DNA of 64,000 nucleotides from Cellulomonas humilata (GTDB taxonomy: Bacteria; Actinomycetota; Actinomycetes; Actinomycetales; Cellulomonadaceae), in assembly GCF_013359775.1 (NCBI RefSeq), contig NZ_JABMCI010000068.1:62001-126000 (forward strand). The letters run 5' to 3'. The notes beneath the pieces were generated by a model. The model was not told the DNA's origin. It worked only from the letters and a program-made list of their open reading frames with translations, and did not search any database. The position numbers and the translations under genes are program-made. This document shows positions 9,132-17,821 of this stretch, piece after piece; the first letter of the stretch is position 1; the number at the start of each line of letters is the position of its first letter.

Positions 9132-10364
9132 ATGACCCCCACGCCTTCTCTGGTCGTCGCCCTCACCGGTGGCTACGTCGTCCCCGTCGTCTCCGAGCCG
9201 ATCGAGAAGGGGACCGTCCTGATCGTCGACGGACGGATCACCGCCGTCGGCGCGGACGTCGAGGTGCCCGAGGGCGCCCGGATCATCGACGCGACCGGTC
9301 GGTGGGTGCTCCCGGGCTTCGTCGAGTCGCACGGGCACGTCGGCCTGCACGAGGAGGGCGAGGGGTCGGCCGGCAACGACACCAACGAGATGACCACCCC
9401 CAACGCGGCGGCGGTCCGGGCCATCGACGCGATCAACATCGAGGACGAGGGCTTCCGCGACGCGCTGAGCGGCGGGGTGACGTCCGTCGTCGTGAAGCCC
9501 GGGTCCGGCAACCCGATCGGCGGGCAGTCCGTCGCGCTCAAGACGTGGGGCGGGCGGACGGTGGACGAGCAGGTGATCTCCGACGCGGTGAGCGTGAAGT
9601 CCGCGCTGGGGGAGAACCCGAAGCGCGTGTACGGGGAGCGCAAGCAGACCCCGTCGACCCGGCTGGGCACCGCGCTGGTGATCCGCGAGGCGTTCACCAA
9701 GGCGCTGCACTACCGGGCGGCCCGCGCGGCGGCGGAGACCAAGGGGGAGCCGTTCAAGGCCGACCTGGCGCTGGACACGCTGGTCCGGGTGCTCGACGGC
9801 GAGCTGGCCTGGGACCAGCACACCCACCGGCACGACGACATCGCGACGGCCCTGCGGCTGGCCGACGAGTTCGGCTACCGGCTCGTGATCAACCACGGCA
9901 CCGAGGCGCACAAGATCGCCGACGTCCTCGCGGAGCGCGACATCCCGGTGATCTTCGGCCCGATGTTCACCAGCCGGTCCAAGGTGGAGCTGCGCGACCG
10001 CGCCATCGCCAACCTGGCGACGCTGGCCGCCGCCGGGGTGCGCGTCGCGATCACCACCGACCACCCGGTGGTGCCGATCAACTTCCTCATCCACCAGGCG
10101 ACGCTCGCCGTGAAGGAGGGCCTTCCGCGGCAGACCGCCCTGGAAGCGCTGACGGTGAACCCGGCGACGTTCCTGCGCCTGCACGAGCGCGTCGGCGCGC
10201 TGGCGCCCGGGCTCGACGGGGACGTCGTCGTGTGGTCCGGCGACCCGCTCGACGTGGCCTCCCGCGCCGAGCACGTGCTCATCGACGGCCGCACGGTCTA
10301 CACGTGGGACGTCGAGGCGGGCCACGGGGTGGTCGTGGAGCGGGCGACACGCTTCGCGTCGTGA
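9132..10364 (+). CDS. Amidohydrolase (imidazolonepropionase-like)
   Basis: A 410-residue metal-dependent amidohydrolase. It has the N-terminal beta segment with ILIVDGRITAVGADV-like sequence, the metal motif HGHVG after GRWVLPGFVES, further histidines in DQHTHRHDD and INHGTEAHK, and the C-terminal Asp of ITTDHPVVP. These support a TIM-barrel hydrolase of the imidazolonepropionase-related group. Substrate is not evident. It is not N-acetylglucosamine-6-phosphate deacetylase by motif, although that activity is missing from the amino-sugar operon nearby. It ends in a strong hairpin and is convergent with pgi. Confidence 0.85.
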   Translation: MTPTPSLVVALTGGYVVPVVSEPIEKGTVLIVDGRITAVGADVEVPEGARIIDATGRWVLPGFVESHGHVGLHEEGEGSAGNDTNEMTTPNAAAVRAIDAINIEDEGFRDALSGGVTSVVVKPGSGNPIGGQSVALKTWGGRTVDEQVISDAVSVKSALGENPKRVYGERKQTPSTRLGTALVIREAFTKALHYRAARAAAETKGEPFKADLALDTLVRVLDGELAWDQHTHRHDDIATALRLADEFGYRLVINHGTEAHKIADVLAERDIPVIFGPMFTSRSKVELRDRAIANLATLAAAGVRVAITTDHPVVPINFLIHQATLAVKEGLPRQTALEALTVNPATFLRLHERVGALAPGLDGDVVVWSGDPLDVASRAEHVLIDGRTVYTWDVEAGHGVVVERATRFAS

Positions 10365-10371
10365 CCCGGCT

Positions 10372-10420
10372 CTCGCGTGAAGACTTCATCGCACGCAGCG
10401 CAACGAAGTCTTCACGCGAG
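10372..10420. terminator. 16-bp hairpin between amidohydrolase and pgi
   Basis: Positions 10372-10387 pair perfectly with 10405-10420 around a 17-nt loop. It starts 7 bp after the amidohydrolase stop. It lies between convergent genes and can serve both. No T-run follows. Confidence 0.7.
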
Positions 10421-10479
10421 CTGGCGCGGACAGCGCCGCCGAGGCCGTGCCGCGTGGTGCGGGCTCGGCGACGCCCCCG

Positions 10480-12150
10480 TCAGGCGCGCAGCTCCAGGTA
10501 CTTGCTGATCAGCGCGTGGGTCGACGGGTCCTGCGCCGCCAGCGCCGCGGCGTCGCCCTGGACCGCCGGGGCGATCTCGAGCGCGAGCTTCTTGCCCAGC
10601 TCGACGCCCCACTGGTCGAAGGAGTCGATGCCCCACACGACGCCCTGCACGAACGTGATGTGCTCGTAGAGCGCGATGAGCTGGCCCAGCACGCTCGGGG
10701 TGAGGGACGCGGCGAGGATCGAGGTCGTCGGGCGGTTCCCGGAGAACACCCGGGCGGCGACGATGTCCTCGGCGGTCCCCTCCGCGCGGACCTCCTCCGC
10801 GGTCTTGCCGAACGCCAGCGCCTTGGTCTGCGCGAAGAAGTTGGCCAGGAACAGCCCGTGCACGTCCACGCCGCCGTCGGTCAGCGGGTGCGCCGGGTTG
10901 GCGACCGCGATGAAGTCCGCGGGGATGAGCCGCGTGCCCTGGTGGATCAGCTGGTAGAACGCGTGCTGGCCGTTGGTGCCGGGCTCGCCCCAGAACACCT
11001 CGCCGGTCTGCGTGGTGACGGGGGTGCCGTCCCAGCGGACCGACTTGCCGTTGGACTCCATGGTCAGCTGCTGCAGGTACGCCGCGAACCGGTGCAGGTA
11101 CTGCGCGTACGGCAGGACCGCGTGCGTGTGCGCGCCCAGGAAGTTGACGTACCAGACGTTCAGCAGGCCCATGAGGACGGGCACGTTCTGCGCGAACGGG
11201 GTCGTCGCCACGTGCTCGTCGACCGCGTGGAAGCCGGCCAGGAACTCGCGGAACGCGTCGGGACCGACCGCGATGGCCAGCGAGGTGCCGATCGTCGAGT
11301 CGACGGAGTAGCGGCCGCCCACCCAGTCCCAGAACCCGAACGCGTTGGTGGGGTCGATGCCGAACGCGGCGACCTTGTCGAGCGCCGTGGAGACCGCGAC
11401 GAAGTGCTTGGCGACGGCGGCGTTGCGCGACTCGTCGTCGTCGGCGGTGCCCAGCTGCTCCCAGAGCCAGGTGCGGGCCAGGCGCGCGTTGGTGAGCGTC
11501 TCCAGGGTGCCGAACGTCTTGGACGCGACGATGAACAGCGTCGTCGTCGGGTCGAGGCCCGTGACGGTCTCCGCGAGGTCGCTGGGGTCGATGTTGGAGA
11601 CGAACCGCACCTCGAGGCCGTCCTGCACGTACGGCTTGAGCGCCTCGTACGCCATGACCGGGCCGAGGTCGGAGCCGCCGATGCCGATGTTGACGACGGT
11701 CCGCACCCGCGCACCGGTGACGCCGGTCCACTCGCCTGAGCGCACCTTGTCGGCGAACGCGAACATCTTGGTCAGCTCGGCCTGCACGTCGGTGTCGATG
11801 TCCTGCCCGTCGACCACCAGCGGCGGCTGCGCGCCCGCGGGACGACGCAGGGCGGTGTGCAGGACCGCGCGGTCCTCCGTGACGTTGATGTGGTCGCCGC
11901 GCAGCTGCGCCTGGAGGTGGGCGGCGAGCCCGACCTCGTCGGCCAGCTGCGTGAGCAGCGCGATCGTCTCGTCGGTGACCAGGTTCTTGGACAGGTCGAC
12001 GGTGAGGTCCGCCAGCGGGAGGGTGAGGCGCGTGGCGCGCTCGGGGTCCGCGGCGAACCAGCCGCGCAGGTCGGGCGTCAGCGTCGACTCGTGGACGGAG
12101 AGCTCCTGCCAGGCGGCGGTGGTGGTGGCGTCGATGGGCGGGGTGGGCAC
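10480..12150 (-). CDS. pgi: Glucose-6-phosphate isomerase
   Basis: A 556-residue protein that interconverts glucose-6-phosphate and fructose-6-phosphate in the cytoplasm. Both family signatures are visible: [11 protein letters not shown] and [31 protein letters not shown] (sugar-phosphate site) and the ASKTF block are intact, as is [17 protein letters not shown]. Length matches the 550-residue bacterial/eukaryotic-type enzyme. GTG 12150 has AGGAG 6 nt upstream. Its product pool links NagB-derived fructose-6-phosphate to glucose-6-phosphate. Confidence 0.96.
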   Translation of the reverse strand: MPTPPIDATTTAAWQELSVHESTLTPDLRGWFAADPERATRLTLPLADLTVDLSKNLVTDETIALLTQLADEVGLAAHLQAQLRGDHINVTEDRAVLHTALRRPAGAQPPLVVDGQDIDTDVQAELTKMFAFADKVRSGEWTGVTGARVRTVVNIGIGGSDLGPVMAYEALKPYVQDGLEVRFVSNIDPSDLAETVTGLDPTTTLFIVASKTFGTLETLTNARLARTWLWEQLGTADDDESRNAAVAKHFVAVSTALDKVAAFGIDPTNAFGFWDWVGGRYSVDSTIGTSLAIAVGPDAFREFLAGFHAVDEHVATTPFAQNVPVLMGLLNVWYVNFLGAHTHAVLPYAQYLHRFAAYLQQLTMESNGKSVRWDGTPVTTQTGEVFWGEPGTNGQHAFYQLIHQGTRLIPADFIAVANPAHPLTDGGVDVHGLFLANFFAQTKALAFGKTAEEVRAEGTAEDIVAARVFSGNRPTTSILAASLTPSVLGQLIALYEHITFVQGVVWGIDSFDQWGVELGKKLALEIAPAVQGDAAALAAQDPSTHALISKYLELRA

Positions 12151-12264
12151 GGCGGGCTCCTGGGGTCAACGAGGGGGATCGCGGTCGATGCGCTCCCCAC
12201 CACCGTAGGGGGCGTTCGGGACAGGGTGCACGGGACGTCCGTCCGGGGCGACGCCTGCCCCGAA

Positions 12265-12270
12265 TAGGGT
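12265..12270 (+). promoter_or_regulatory. -10 box (TAGGGT), leaderless type
   Basis: TAGGGT ends 6 nt before GTG 12277 with no Shine-Dalgarno in between. This supports the GTG as the true start of the membrane protein gene. Confidence 0.5.
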
Positions 12271-12276
12271 GTCGAC

Positions 12277-12636
12277 GTGCCGACCGAGCCCCGCACCGCA
12301 CCCGTCCGAGAGCGTGTCCGACCCCGGGGGCCGATCCCCGCGATCCCGACCGCCGCCCTCGCCGCGGGCACCCTCGTGATGGCCTTCGCGGTCGCGCAGC
12401 TGTCCGACGTCCGGGCGCTCGGCGGCGCGCTCCTGGTCGCCGGGGTCGCCTGGTGCGTCTGGCGGTCGGTGCGCGCTGCCGGGTGGCTCAGGGTCGCGGC
12501 CGTGGTGCTGGTGGGCGCGGTCTGCTTCGTCGGCGCGCACCTGCTCAGCCCGGTGCTCGGTCCGTGGCCCGCGGTGCTCCTGGCGGCGCTGGTGCTCGGC
12601 GTCGTCGCGTGGGTGCTCACCGACACCCGGTCATGA
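12277..12636 (+). CDS. Small membrane protein
   Basis: A 119-residue protein with a basic, Pro/Arg-rich N-terminus (about 1-25) and four hydrophobic segments: about 26-42, 48-62, 69-85 and 92-113. It ends with TDTRS, and its stop overlaps the start of the PfkB kinase gene (ATGA), so the two are translationally coupled. No family was recognised and no function can be given. Pairing with a sugar or nucleoside kinase could suggest a transport-related role, but nothing in the sequence shows this. Confidence 0.75.
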   Translation: MPTEPRTAPVRERVRPRGPIPAIPTAALAAGTLVMAFAVAQLSDVRALGGALLVAGVAWCVWRSVRAAGWLRVAAVVLVGAVCFVGAHLLSPVLGPWPAVLLAALVLGVVAWVLTDTRS

Positions 12637-13541
12637 CGACCCCACCACGCCTGGTGTGCTGCGGGCTGGCGACGCTCGACGTCGTGCAGGTGGTCGACCA
12701 CGTGCCCGCTCCGGACGAGAAGCTGGTGGCCGACGATCTGGCCGTGTCGTTCGGGGGACCCGCGGCGAACGCGGCCGCGACCGCCGTCGCGCTCGGCGTC
12801 CCCACCGTCCTGGTGACCGCGCTCGGCACCGGCCCGGTGGCCGACCTGGTGCGCGCGGGGCTCGTCGCCGCGGGAGTCGAGGTGGTCGACCTCCTCGCCG
12901 GGCGCCCCGGGTCCCCCGCCGTGTCCACCGTGCTGGTCACGCGGTCCACGGGAGAGCGGGCGGTCGTCTCCGTGAACGCCACCGGGACCAGCGACCTGGC
13001 GGAGGCGGCCGACGCAGCCGTCGAGAGCGTGCTCGCACCCGCGACGGCCGTGCTCGTCGACGGGCACCACCTGGGCGCCGCGCGGGTGGTCGCGGCTGCG
13101 GCGCGCAGCCGAGGGCTCCCCGTCCTGCTCGACGGGGGCAGCTGGAAGCCGGGGCTGGGGGCGCTGCTGGCGGACGTCGACCACGCGGTCCTGTCGGCCG
13201 ACTTCGCGCTGCCGGGCGCGCCCGACGACGTCCTCGGCGCGGTCGCGCAGCTCGGTCCGCGGTTCGTCGCGCAGTCGGCGGGCGGCGGTCCGGTCCGCAT
13301 CCTCACGATCGGTCCGGACGGCACTCGGACGTCGTCGCTGGTGCGTCCGCCCGACGTGCCCACGTCGGAGGTCATCGACACGCTCGGGGCCGGCGACGTG
13401 CTGCACGGAGCGGCGGCGGCGGCCCTCGCCCGGGGCGTGGACGCAGGCCCCGCGCTGGCCGAGGGGGTGCTGCGCGCCAGCGAGTCCGTGCGACACCGCG
13501 GTGCGCTCGGCTGGACCTCGACCGTTCGGCCGAGCCGCTGA
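12633..13541 (+). CDS. PfkB-family carbohydrate or nucleoside kinase
   Basis: A 302-residue ribokinase-like kinase. The N-terminal part has CCGLATLDVVQVVDHVP and SFGGPAANAAATAVALG (PfkB signature 1 region). The C-terminal signature is EVIDTLGAGDVLHGAAAAA, where the Asp is the catalytic base. Gly-rich anion-hole residues (GAGD) are intact. The substrate (fructose, ribose, ketogluconate or another sugar) cannot be told from the sequence. Its ATG overlaps the stop of the upstream membrane protein gene. Confidence 0.9.
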   Translation: MTTPPRLVCCGLATLDVVQVVDHVPAPDEKLVADDLAVSFGGPAANAAATAVALGVPTVLVTALGTGPVADLVRAGLVAAGVEVVDLLAGRPGSPAVSTVLVTRSTGERAVVSVNATGTSDLAEAADAAVESVLAPATAVLVDGHHLGAARVVAAAARSRGLPVLLDGGSWKPGLGALLADVDHAVLSADFALPGAPDDVLGAVAQLGPRFVAQSAGGGPVRILTIGPDGTRTSSLVRPPDVPTSEVIDTLGAGDVLHGAAAAALARGVDAGPALAEGVLRASESVRHRGALGWTSTVRPSR

Positions 13542-13555
13542 GCAGCACGGATCCC

Positions 13556-13561
13556 TAGGCT
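13556..13561 (+). promoter_or_regulatory. -10 box (TAGGCT), leaderless type
   Basis: TAGGCT ends 7 nt before ATG 13569; no ribosome-binding site lies between. Predicts a leaderless transcript for the two-component operon. Confidence 0.5.
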
Positions 13562-13568
13562 GCGAGAC

Positions 13569-14708
13569 ATGATCTCGTTCCTCCGTCCCCTGTGGACGGC
13601 ACCCCGAGCGCCCGGCGCGCCCGAGCGGGTGTGGCGGGACTGGGTGCTCGTCGGTCTGCTCGCGCCGACCGCCGTCCTGGAGGGCGTCCTCCGTCCGGAC
13701 GTCACGTGGAGACCCGTCACCCTGGCGCTCGCGCTGCTCGTCGTCGGGTCCCTGCTGTGGCGGCGGACGCACCCGCTGGCCGTGGTGGCCGGCGTGTTCG
13801 GCGCGTTGACGCTGGTCGACGTCGCGGCGCTGGTCGCCGGGGCGGGCGAGGTCGCGCTGTACACCTCGGCGTGCGTCCTCGTCCTGCCGTACGCGCTGTG
13901 CCGCTGGGGGAGTGGTCGCGAGATCGTGCTCGGGCTGCCGCTCGTCGCGCTCAGCGCGGCGCTCGGCGTCGCCAGCACCTACACGGTCGTGCCCGACGCG
14001 GTCATCGAGGTCCTGTTCGTCCTGTCGCCCGCGGCCATCGGCGCCGGGGTGCGGGCCGGAGCCGGCTCCCGGCTGCGGGAGCGGGACCAGGTGCGGGTGC
14101 GGGAGCGCGAGCAGCTGGCGCGGGAGCTGCACGACACCGTGGCGCACCACGTCTCGGCGATCGCGGTGCGCGCCCAGGCAGGCCGGGTGGTGGCTGCGCT
14201 CGATCCCGCCGCGGCCGTGGACGCGCTCCGAGTCATCGAGTCCGAGGCGTCCCGCGCCCTCACGGAGATGCGCCTCATGGTCGGTGCGCTGCGCGACGAC
14301 GGTGCCGCCGACCTGGCGCCGCAGCGCGGGGTGGCCGACATCGAGCGGCTGGCCCGTGCCGTGAGCGGCCCGCCACGCGTCGAGGTCGAGCTCTCCGGCG
14401 ACCTGGACGACCTGCGGCCCGCGGTCGGCGCCGCTCTCTACCGGCTCGCGCAGGAGTCGGTCACCAACGCGGTTCGGCACGCCCGGCACGCCTCGCGGGT
14501 CACCGTGCGGGTGGCAGCCGACGACGAGCGCGTGCGCCTGACGGTCGCGGACGACGGCGAGCTCCAGGGCCGTGGCGGGACCGGGTACGGGATCGTCGGC
14601 ATGACCGAGCGCGCCACGCTCCTGGGCGGCACGCTCGACGCCGGGCCCGGTCCGGAGCGCGGCTGGACGGTGGCCGCCGTGCTGCCGAGGGCCGGGGCAG
14701 CCGCGTGA
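13569..14708 (+). CDS. NarL-type sensor histidine kinase (HisKA_3)
   Basis: A 379-residue kinase with several hydrophobic segments between about 25 and 160 that form a membrane sensor domain. The dimerisation domain has phospho-accepting His188 in RELHDTVAHHVSA, the HisKA_3 signature. The ATPase domain carries ESVTNAVRHA, VADDGE and GYGIVGMTER. No large extracellular loop is visible, as in the intramembrane-sensing kinases common in actinobacteria. It overlaps the response regulator gene by 4 bp (GTGA), so they form a coupled pair. Confidence 0.93.
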   Translation: MISFLRPLWTAPRAPGAPERVWRDWVLVGLLAPTAVLEGVLRPDVTWRPVTLALALLVVGSLLWRRTHPLAVVAGVFGALTLVDVAALVAGAGEVALYTSACVLVLPYALCRWGSGREIVLGLPLVALSAALGVASTYTVVPDAVIEVLFVLSPAAIGAGVRAGAGSRLRERDQVRVREREQLARELHDTVAHHVSAIAVRAQAGRVVAALDPAAAVDALRVIESEASRALTEMRLMVGALRDDGAADLAPQRGVADIERLARAVSGPPRVEVELSGDLDDLRPAVGAALYRLAQESVTNAVRHARHASRVTVRVAADDERVRLTVADDGELQGRGGTGYGIVGMTERATLLGGTLDAGPGPERGWTVAAVLPRAGAAA

Positions 14709-15358
14709 ACGTCCGGGTGGTCGTCGCGGACGACCAGGAGATCGTCCGCACCGGGCTGGCGATGATCCTCGACGCGCAGCCCGGCATCGAGGTGGTGGGT
14801 CAGGCCGCCGACGGCCGCCAGGCGGTCGCGCTGGCCCGCCGGCTGCGCCCGGACGTGTGCCTGTTCGACATCCGGATGCCGGAGATGGACGGCATCGAGG
14901 CCACCCGGCTGCTCGCCGGACCCGACGTCGCGGACCCGCTCGCGGTCGTCGTGATCACGACGTTCGACCTCGACGAGTACGTGCACGGGGCGCTCAAGGC
15001 CGGAGCCCGCGGCTTCCTGCTCAAGGACGCCGGGCCGGAGCTGCTGGTCCAGGCCGTGCACGCGGCGGCCGCCGGGGACGCGCTCATCGCGCCGAACGTG
15101 ACGGTGCGGCTGCTCGCCACGTTCGCGGCCTCCGGGTCCCGCAGCCGGGTGGCGCAGCCCTTCGTCCCGCTGACCGCCCGCGAGGAGGAGGTGCTGGTCA
15201 CCGTCGCGCGCGGACGGACGAACGCCGAGATCGCCGACGAGCTGCACATCAGCCTGAGCACCGTGAAGACCCACCTCGGCAGCCTGATGGACAAGCTCGC
15301 TGCCCGGAACCGCGTCGAGCTGGCGATGTGGGCCTACGAGTCGGGCCGGATGGACTGA
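14705..15358 (+). CDS. NarL/LuxR-type response regulator
   Basis: A 217-residue regulator beginning at GTG 14705. The receiver domain has DD at 9-10, phospho-acceptor Asp55 in LFDIRMPEMDG and Lys in FLLKDAGPE. The C-terminal LuxR-type helix-turn-helix reads LTAREEEVLVTVARGRTNAE followed by STVKTHLGSLMDKL. It is the partner of the kinase upstream. Its last 25 bp overlap, on the opposite strand, the 3' end of the luciferase-like gene. Targets are unknown. Confidence 0.93.
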   Translation: MNVRVVVADDQEIVRTGLAMILDAQPGIEVVGQAADGRQAVALARRLRPDVCLFDIRMPEMDGIEATRLLAGPDVADPLAVVVITTFDLDEYVHGALKAGARGFLLKDAGPELLVQAVHAAAAGDALIAPNVTVRLLATFAASGSRSRVAQPFVPLTAREEEVLVTVARGRTNAEIADELHISLSTVKTHLGSLMDKLAARNRVELAMWAYESGRMD

Positions 15359-16386
15359 CCCAGGGCCTCGCGGACGAGGGGGGCGACCTGCGTGCCCAGG
15401 AGCTCGATCGAGCGCAGCGACTCCTTCTGCGGCACCCCGGACAGGTCCATCTGGAACGCCTGCCGGTCGTGGTGCAGCACGCCGTGCAGGGCGACGATCC
15501 GCTCGGCGATCTGCTCGGGCTCGCCAATGAAGTAGGCGCCGCCGCGCGCCGCCTGGGACTCGTACGAGATCCGGTTGGGCATCGGGAACCCGCGTTCCGA
15601 CGAGATCCGGCGCATGGACTCCAGCCAGTACGGGTAGAAGTAGTCGCGCGCCGCCTTCGGGTCGTCGGCGACGAACCCCATCCCGGCCACGGACACGAAC
15701 CGCGCCGACTCGTCGTGCCCGGACTGCTCGTGCGCGCGCCGGTACAGGTCCACCAGCGGCGCGAACGAGGCGGGCTGCCCGCCGATGATCGCGTAGCTGA
15801 TGGGCAGCCCGAGCACCCCCGCGCGGACCGACGACTGCGGGTTGCCGCCGGTCGCGACGGCGATGCGCAGGTGCTCGCCGAAGGGGCGGGGGAGCACCAG
15901 AGCGTCGGCGAGGGCCGGCCGGAACCGCCCCTGCCACGTGATGCGCTCGTCCTCGTCGAGCTTCAGGAGCAGCTGGATCTTCTCGTCGTAGAGCGCGTCG
16001 TAGTCGTCGAGCGAGGCCCCGAACAGCGGGTAGGACTCGATGAACGAACCGCGCCCGGCGAGCAGCTCGACGCGGCCCTCGGACAGCAGGTCCATGGTCG
16101 TGAACTGCTGGTAGACCCGCACGGGATCCTCGGTGGAGAGCACGGTGACCGCGCTGCCGACGGTGATCCGCGAGGTCTGGGCCAGGGCCGCCGCGATGAC
16201 CGTGGACGGCGACGAGATGGCGTAGTCGGGCCGGTGGTGCTCGCCGATGCCGACGTAGTCCAGGCCCACCTCCTCGGCCAGCCGCACCCGCTCGAGCACC
16301 TCCCGGATCCGCTGACCGGGGGAGACCTTCGCCCCGCTGACGGGGTCGGGGTGGACGTCACCGAACGTGTACAGGCCGAGTTCCAT
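15334..16386 (-). CDS. LLM-class flavin-dependent oxidoreductase (luciferase-like)
   Basis: A 350-residue TIM-barrel flavoprotein. The start MELGLYTFGDVHPDP at ATG 16386 is where the family normally begins; a further 18 in-frame codons upstream are not family-like. EEVGLDYVGIGEHHRPDYA, ITVGSAVTVLSTEDPVRVYQ and ELLAGRGSFIESYPLFG are typical of the FMN/F420-dependent luciferase-like group. VATGGNPQSSVRAG is a conserved phosphate-binding segment. Substrate unknown. It converges with and overlaps the response regulator gene by 25 bp. A GAAACGATTC operator core lies 58-67 bp before its start. Confidence 0.9.
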   Translation of the reverse strand: MELGLYTFGDVHPDPVSGAKVSPGQRIREVLERVRLAEEVGLDYVGIGEHHRPDYAISSPSTVIAAALAQTSRITVGSAVTVLSTEDPVRVYQQFTTMDLLSEGRVELLAGRGSFIESYPLFGASLDDYDALYDEKIQLLLKLDEDERITWQGRFRPALADALVLPRPFGEHLRIAVATGGNPQSSVRAGVLGLPISYAIIGGQPASFAPLVDLYRRAHEQSGHDESARFVSVAGMGFVADDPKAARDYFYPYWLESMRRISSERGFPMPNRISYESQAARGGAYFIGEPEQIAERIVALHGVLHHDRQAFQMDLSGVPQKESLRSIELLGTQVAPLVREALGQSIRPDS

Positions 16387-16443
16387 GTCTGTGCGAACGC
16401 ATCGACCTCGTCGGCTGTTCCGCGCGTTCCTGCAGGTCACGTT

Positions 16444-16453
16444 GAATCGTTTC
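16444..16453. promoter_or_regulatory. Second copy of the GAAACGATTC operator core
   Basis: Plus-strand GAATCGTTTC is the exact reverse complement of the core within the palindrome upstream of the esterase. It lies between the luciferase-like gene and the ROK repressor gene. The flanks are less symmetrical than in the first copy. Confidence 0.35.
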
Positions 16454-16523
16454 CGCGTTCGTCATCCCATGAGTCAGGCCGGTGAACGTCCGGTCACGAT
16501 GTGGTCACGGTCACAACGGAGGG

Positions 16524-16559
16524 TTGACTCTGATTTGTAAGGAAGGTCTACTAACAAAC
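16524..16559 (+). promoter_or_regulatory. Promoter and candidate operator of the ROK regulator gene
   Basis: TTGACT (16524-16529), a 17-nt spacer and TCTACT (16547-16552) form a good promoter. The -10 box ends 7 nt before GTG 16560, so the mRNA would be leaderless. TTTGT (16534-16538) and ACAAA (16554-16558 region) form an imperfect inverted repeat over the -10, a likely autoregulatory site. Three GGTCAC copies (16492, 16503, 16509) lie just upstream of the -35. Confidence 0.6.
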
Positions 16560-17735
16560 GTGACAGCGACCACGCAGCCCCTCGCGGCAGCCCACGGAGT
16601 CGGTCGGGCCCTGCGCCCGACGGGCAAGGTGCTGCCCGAGCACGCTCGCGCGCACAACCGGTCGCTGGTGCTCGCGCACCTCTTCCACATCGGCCCGGCG
16701 TCCCGCGCGGACATCGCACGCAGCACGGGGCTGACGCGCGTCACGGTGTCGGGGATGGTGGCCGCGCTGATCGCCGAGGGGCTGGTCGAGGAGCTGGGCG
16801 TCCGCGTCGAGGGGAAGGTCGGCAAGCCGGCCACGCTCGTCGGGATGCGGACCGAGGCGTTCCAGATCGTCGCGGTCGACCTCACGGACGACACGCACCT
16901 GCTCGGCGCGGTGCTGACGCTCGTCGGCGCGGTCGTCGTCCGCCGCTCGGTCGCGCTCGAGGGTCGGACGGGGCAGCCCGCGGCGGACCTGCTGGAGAGC
17001 CTCTGCCAGGAGCTGCTGGCGGCCGCGACGCGCCCGGTCATCGGCGTCGGCATCGCCTCCCCGGGCGTCATCGACCTCGACGGCAGGGTCGTGCAGGCGC
17101 CGAACCGTGGCTGGTACGACCTGCCGCTGGCGGCCAACCTCACCGAGAGCCTCGGCGTGCCGGTGCACGTGGCCAACGACGCCAACACCCGCGCGCTCGG
17201 CGAGTTCACCTACGGCTCCGCGGCCGGGTCGGGCTGCATGGTCCTCACCATCGGCGAGGGCGTCGGCGCCGGCATCGTCGTGGACGGTGCGCTCGTGCTC
17301 GGCCGGCACCACGCGGCCGGCGAGATCGGGCACGTCACCGTCGTGGACGGCGACGTGCGCGACGAGCCGCCGCTGGACTGTGCGTGCGGCCGCACCGGCT
17401 GCCTCGAGACCGTGCTCAGCGTCCCGGCCCTGCGCCGCCGGACCGCCGGCCTCACCCCCGAAGAGTCCGACGCCGCCCTGGCGTCGGTCGGACGGCTGCT
17501 GGGCATCGCCCTGGCACCCGTCGTCAGTGCGCTCGACCTCGCGGAGGTCCTGCTCTCCGGCCCCCCGGAGCTGCTGGACGGTCCTCTGCGCGAGTCGGCG
17601 CTGGCCACCGTCCGCGCACGCACGATGCCCGTCATCGGGCACGGACTGGCACTGCGGATGGGATCCCTCGACGAGGACGGGGCTCTCGCTGGCGCGGCAG
17701 TCCTGGTCCTGTCAGGCCAGCTGGGGGTCTCGTGA
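16560..17735 (+). CDS. ROK-family transcriptional regulator
   Basis: A 391-residue regulator. A winged helix-turn-helix (about 30-85) includes ASRADIARSTGLTRVTVSGM. It is joined to a ROK sugar-kinase-like domain with NDANTRALGEF, GEGVGAGIVVDG and the zinc motif CACGRTGCLE. This is the NagC/XylR-type layout, where the sugar or sugar phosphate is the effector. GTG 16560 is preferred to ATG 16482 because the promoter -10 box lies between them and HTH spacing is normal from 16560. It heads the amino-sugar operon and most likely controls it and itself. Confidence 0.92.
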   Translation: MTATTQPLAAAHGVGRALRPTGKVLPEHARAHNRSLVLAHLFHIGPASRADIARSTGLTRVTVSGMVAALIAEGLVEELGVRVEGKVGKPATLVGMRTEAFQIVAVDLTDDTHLLGAVLTLVGAVVVRRSVALEGRTGQPAADLLESLCQELLAAATRPVIGVGIASPGVIDLDGRVVQAPNRGWYDLPLAANLTESLGVPVHVANDANTRALGEFTYGSAAGSGCMVLTIGEGVGAGIVVDGALVLGRHHAAGEIGHVTVVDGDVRDEPPLDCACGRTGCLETVLSVPALRRRTAGLTPEESDAALASVGRLLGIALAPVVSALDLAEVLLSGPPELLDGPLRESALATVRARTMPVIGHGLALRMGSLDEDGALAGAAVLVLSGQLGVS

Positions 17736-17821
17736 CGACCCCCAGCCGGCCCACTGCAGGTCGGAAGAACCACCCGGCGGCGCCGTCCGGCGCTCGCCTC
17801 GCTCACGGGAGGAACCCCAAC

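Noticed and set aside
9132-10364. Amidohydrolase considered as the missing NagA
   Set aside because: Motifs fit the imidazolonepropionase-like group rather than GlcNAc-6-phosphate deacetylase, and it lies in a different transcription unit.
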